A DNA stretch of 8,222 nt from an uncultured Porphyromonadaceae bacterium. GTDB taxonomy: Bacteria > Bacteroidota > Bacteroidia > Bacteroidales > Muribaculaceae. Both the position numbers and the translations under genes were made by a program. The DNA is taken from positions 1 to 8,222 of the forward strand of contig CAJMDR010000071.1 of the NCBI GenBank assembly GCA_905212215.1, read 5' to 3'. Positions 6,733-8,222 of this stretch are shown here, in pieces (position 1 is the stretch's first letter; each line of letters starts with the position of its first letter). The notes beneath the pieces are model-generated. The model was not told where the DNA came from and searched no databases. It saw only the letters and a program-made list of their open reading frames with translations.

Positions 6733-6961
6733 TGTACTCGCTGTTGAATACATTCCACATACCGGCCTGGCGGTCTATGTATTCCCGACAGTATTCCATG
6801 AATCCATTTCGTTCTGAATAGCCATATTCATTACACCAGTCGCGATACTGCCTGCGCAAGGGGGCGTCTTCATATATCATTTTTTTGAAGTCGCTTTCAG
6901 CTATGTCCACGCTACCGGACTGTCGCAGTATCAAGTCGAAAAGCTCAGTCATATCGTTCAT
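6719..6961 (-). CDS. Conserved small protein of unknown function
   Basis: I do not recognise a named family, although proteins of this type are, as far as I recall, common in Bacteroidales genomes. The ATG at 6961 gives 80 residues (MNDMTELFDLI...); the ATG at 6952 gives 77 and leaves more room after the promoter. The reading frame stays open further up, but that would cross the promoter boxes. The protein is acidic and soluble with no membrane segment or signal peptide. It is rich in aromatic and charged residues, for example RRQYRDWCNEYGYSERNGF and FMEYCREYIDRQ, which look helical. Two cysteines do not form a clear metal site. It is the first gene of the minus-strand row and its end overlaps the aguA start by 14 bp, so translation of the two may be coupled. 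A role in polyamine metabolism is possible from position only. I judge it a real gene because of the promoter, the overlap and its protein-like composition. Confidence 0.7.
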   Translation of the reverse strand: MNDMTELFDLILRQSGSVDIAESDFKKMIYEDAPLRRQYRDWCNEYGYSERNGFMEYCREYIDRQAGMWNVFNSEYNEDL

Positions 6962-6969
6962 ATATGGCG

Positions 6970-7001
6970 CGAAGATACACATTATTATTCTAACTCGCAA
7001 A
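6970..7001 (-). promoter_or_regulatory. Promoter of the minus-strand aguA-aguB row
   Basis: On the minus strand TTTG (6998-7001) and TATCTTCG (6970-6977) are separated by 20 bases, close to the Bacteroidetes -33/-7 layout. The -7 box differs from TAnnTTTG at one position. This is the only candidate in the window with a -33 TTTG at about the right spacing. Transcription would begin near 6963-6965, only a few bases before the ATG at 6961 and about 12 bases before that at 6952, favouring the second as the working start. Confidence 0.55.
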
Positions 7002-7008
7002 AAATAAT

Positions 7009-7016
7009 TAACTTTG
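7009..7016 (+). promoter_or_regulatory. -7 promoter box for the DUF1599 gene
   Basis: TAACTTTG matches TAnnTTTG exactly and ends only 7 bases before the ATG at 7024. Its first three bases form an in-frame TAA, so the coding region cannot extend further upstream. If this box is used, the transcript is leaderless or nearly so. No -33 TTTG lies at the right distance. It is back to back with the minus-strand promoter in a spacer of 62 bp. Confidence 0.5.
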
Positions 7017-7023
7017 CAGCAAT

Positions 7024-7575
7024 ATGGAGACCAGACAGCCTGATACACCTACCCAGTTTGCAGCGGAAAAACAACGTTGCCGCCTTCTTTACGGACAAAA
7101 AATGATGGATTACGGCACTTCATGGCGAGTGATGCGGCCATCGTCGCTAACTGACCAGATTTATATAAAGGCACGCCGTATCCGAGCCTTGCAGGAGAAA
7201 GCCGAGGCAAGAGTACCTGAAGGTCAGGACGATGGTTTCATAGCTATGGTGAATTATTCCGTAATGGCTCTCATACAACTTGAAGTGCCCGGAAGCAATG
7301 ATCTGGAGCCTGATAAAGCGATGATACTCTATGACACCATGCTGGACAAGGCTACCAGACTGATGGATGACAAGAACCATGACTATGACGAGGCATGGCG
7401 TCTGATGCGGGTCAGCTCAATCACCGACATCATACTGCAGAAATTGCATCGAATAAAGGAAATAGAAGACCACCACGGGCATACGAGCGTGAGCGAGGGT
7501 GTGGAAGGTGGGTACATGGATATTATCAATTACTCGCTGTTTGCCCTGATTCTGCTCACCGAAGGCAAACAGTAA
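7024..7575 (+). CDS. DUF1599 protein with two tandem domain copies
   Basis: A soluble 183-residue protein made of two copies of the DUF1599 domain, also named nucleotide modification associated domain 1. Copy 1 spans about 23-87 and copy 2 about 113-180. Matching parts are DYGTSWRVMRPSSLTDQI (29-46) with DYDEAWRLMRVSSITDII (120-137), a following basic helix (KARRIRALQE; KLHRIKEIED), and GFIAMVNYSVMALIQL (71-86) with GGYMDIINYSLFALILL (162-178). The linker 88-112 is acidic. The domain name comes from its association with DNA-base modification genes in phages; here the gene sits among housekeeping genes, so that role should not be assumed. Conserved Asp/Trp/Arg and Asn-Tyr-Ser positions in both copies suggest a shared ligand site, perhaps for a nucleotide (inference). 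The first ATG after an in-frame stop is used. The DoxX-like gene starts 11 bp after its stop, which points to cotranscription. Confidence 0.88.
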   Translation: METRQPDTPTQFAAEKQRCRLLYGQKMMDYGTSWRVMRPSSLTDQIYIKARRIRALQEKAEARVPEGQDDGFIAMVNYSVMALIQLEVPGSNDLEPDKAMILYDTMLDKATRLMDDKNHDYDEAWRLMRVSSITDIILQKLHRIKEIEDHHGHTSVSEGVEGGYMDIINYSLFALILLTEGKQ

Positions 7576-7586
7576 AACACTCTGTA

Positions 7587-8222
7587 ATGAGGCGCATAAA
7601 ACTATTCGGTAAAGGCAACCTGACTCCGGCACTACGCATACTGGCATGGCTGATGCGTCTTGTAGTAGGTGGTACTTTTATTTTTTCCGGTTTAACCAAG
7701 GCGGTGGATCCTTATGGTACTTATTATAAATTAGTGGACTATGCCGGTGTGTTCGGCTGGCAGATTCCCGAAGGAGTGCTTCTGATAGGGGCGTTTGTGC
7801 TTTTCGCTGCTGAGTTCGTGATAGGCGTTATGCTTTTCTGCGGTTGTTTCCGCCGCACATCATCCGCATGCGCCACTTTGGTAATGGCTTTCATGTTGCC
7901 TTTGTCGTTATGGCTGGCTTTGGATAATCCTGTGGCGGACTGCGGTTGTTTTGGCGATGCTCTTGTGATTTCCAACTGGTCTACATTCTGGAAAAACGTG
8001 GGTCTGACGGCAGCTTGTGTTTGGCTGCTCTTTTTCAACCGCCGGATACATTGGCTTGTCACCCCGGCTTTGCAATGGCTGGCATTGACATTGGCTATAG
8101 CATATCCGGTTTATTTAGGCGCCATAGGACTGCTTGTACAGCCTGCCGTGGACTTCCGGCCCTATAAAGTGGGAATGGAGCTTGTGGATACTGAAGAGAG
8201 CGGAGACGATGAAGAAAATGTA
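7587..8222 (+). CDS. DoxX/MauE-like membrane protein, cut by the right edge
   Basis: The frame is open for 212 codons from the ATG at 7587 to the window end with no stop, so the gene is incomplete at its 3' end. The N-terminus is basic, and hydrophobic helices lie at about 16-36, 63-84, 93-112, 136-150 and 158-184, giving an inner-membrane protein. RLVVGGTFIFSGLTKAVDP (24-42) is typical of the DoxX/MauE superfamily, and DCGCFGDALVISNW (118-131) between helices three and four carries a CxC pair like that of the MauE group. DFRPYKVG (189-196) follows the last helix, and an acidic segment (DTEESGDDEE) then begins what is probably a soluble domain beyond the edge; I recall Bacteroidales homologues of roughly 350 or more residues with a thioredoxin-like tail, which cannot be checked here. 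It probably shares a transcript with the DUF1599 gene. A role in redox or membrane electron transfer is plausible but unproven. Confidence 0.85.
   Translation, partial: MRRIKLFGKGNLTPALRILAWLMRLVVGGTFIFSGLTKAVDPYGTYYKLVDYAGVFGWQIPEGVLLIGAFVLFAAEFVIGVMLFCGCFRRTSSACATLVMAFMLPLSLWLALDNPVADCGCFGDALVISNWSTFWKNVGLTAACVWLLFFNRRIHWLVTPALQWLALTLAIAYPVYLGAIGLLVQPAVDFRPYKVGMELVDTEESGDDEENV

Noticed and set aside
6719..7048. Longer 109-residue version of the small gene before aguA
   Set aside because: The extra N-terminal 29 residues are translated from the promoter region and cross the TTTG and TATCTTCG boxes and even the start of the divergent gene.
7739..8062. Minus-strand open frame of 107 codons near the right edge
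   Set aside because: It is opposite the DoxX-like gene, whose helices and CxC motif are coherent; the antisense product is low-complexity Ser/Thr/Pro/Lys.

Overview
The window is ordinary chromosomal DNA from a Bacteroidetes bacterium, most likely order Bacteroidales; Muribaculaceae or a relative would fit the roughly balanced base composition, but this is inference. Three things point there. The -7 promoter word TAnnTTTG stands before four gene starts, with a near match before a fifth. Shine-Dalgarno sites are mostly absent and replaced by A-rich leaders. The gene neighbours are typical of Bacteroidales: purH before mreB, and a duplicated DUF1599 gene before a DoxX-like gene.

Left part (1-2122, minus strand): purH (purine synthesis) is read toward mreB (cell shape), which is cut by the left edge after 135 codons. 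A 194-bp gap with a small hairpin separates them. A divergent spacer (2123-2289) separates purH from a plus-strand 3'-5' exonuclease gene (2290-2952).

Middle part (2953-6961): the exonuclease gene converges on nadC, and a long hairpin between them can stop transcription from both sides. Reading the minus strand from 6961 down, the genes are a small unknown protein, agmatine deiminase (aguA), N-carbamoylputrescine amidase (aguB), a three-helix DUF4491 membrane protein, the 23S rRNA methyltransferase rlmH, and the NAD synthesis enzyme nadC. Gaps are 18-49 bp, and the first two genes overlap, so the row looks like one transcription unit, with a possible extra promoter before nadC. AguA and AguB together turn agmatine into putrescine; the other genes have no obvious metabolic link to them.

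Right part (6962-8222): a compact 62-bp divergent spacer carries back-to-back promoters. To its right, on the plus strand, lie a DUF1599 gene made of two diverged copies of one domain and, 11 bp later, a DoxX/MauE-like membrane protein gene that runs off the right edge.

I found no RNA gene, mobile element, CRISPR array or prophage trace. The points most worth following are the unknown small gene overlapping aguA, the two-copy DUF1599 protein with its nearly leaderless start, and the CxC-bearing DoxX-like protein. None of these amounts to a convincing new system.
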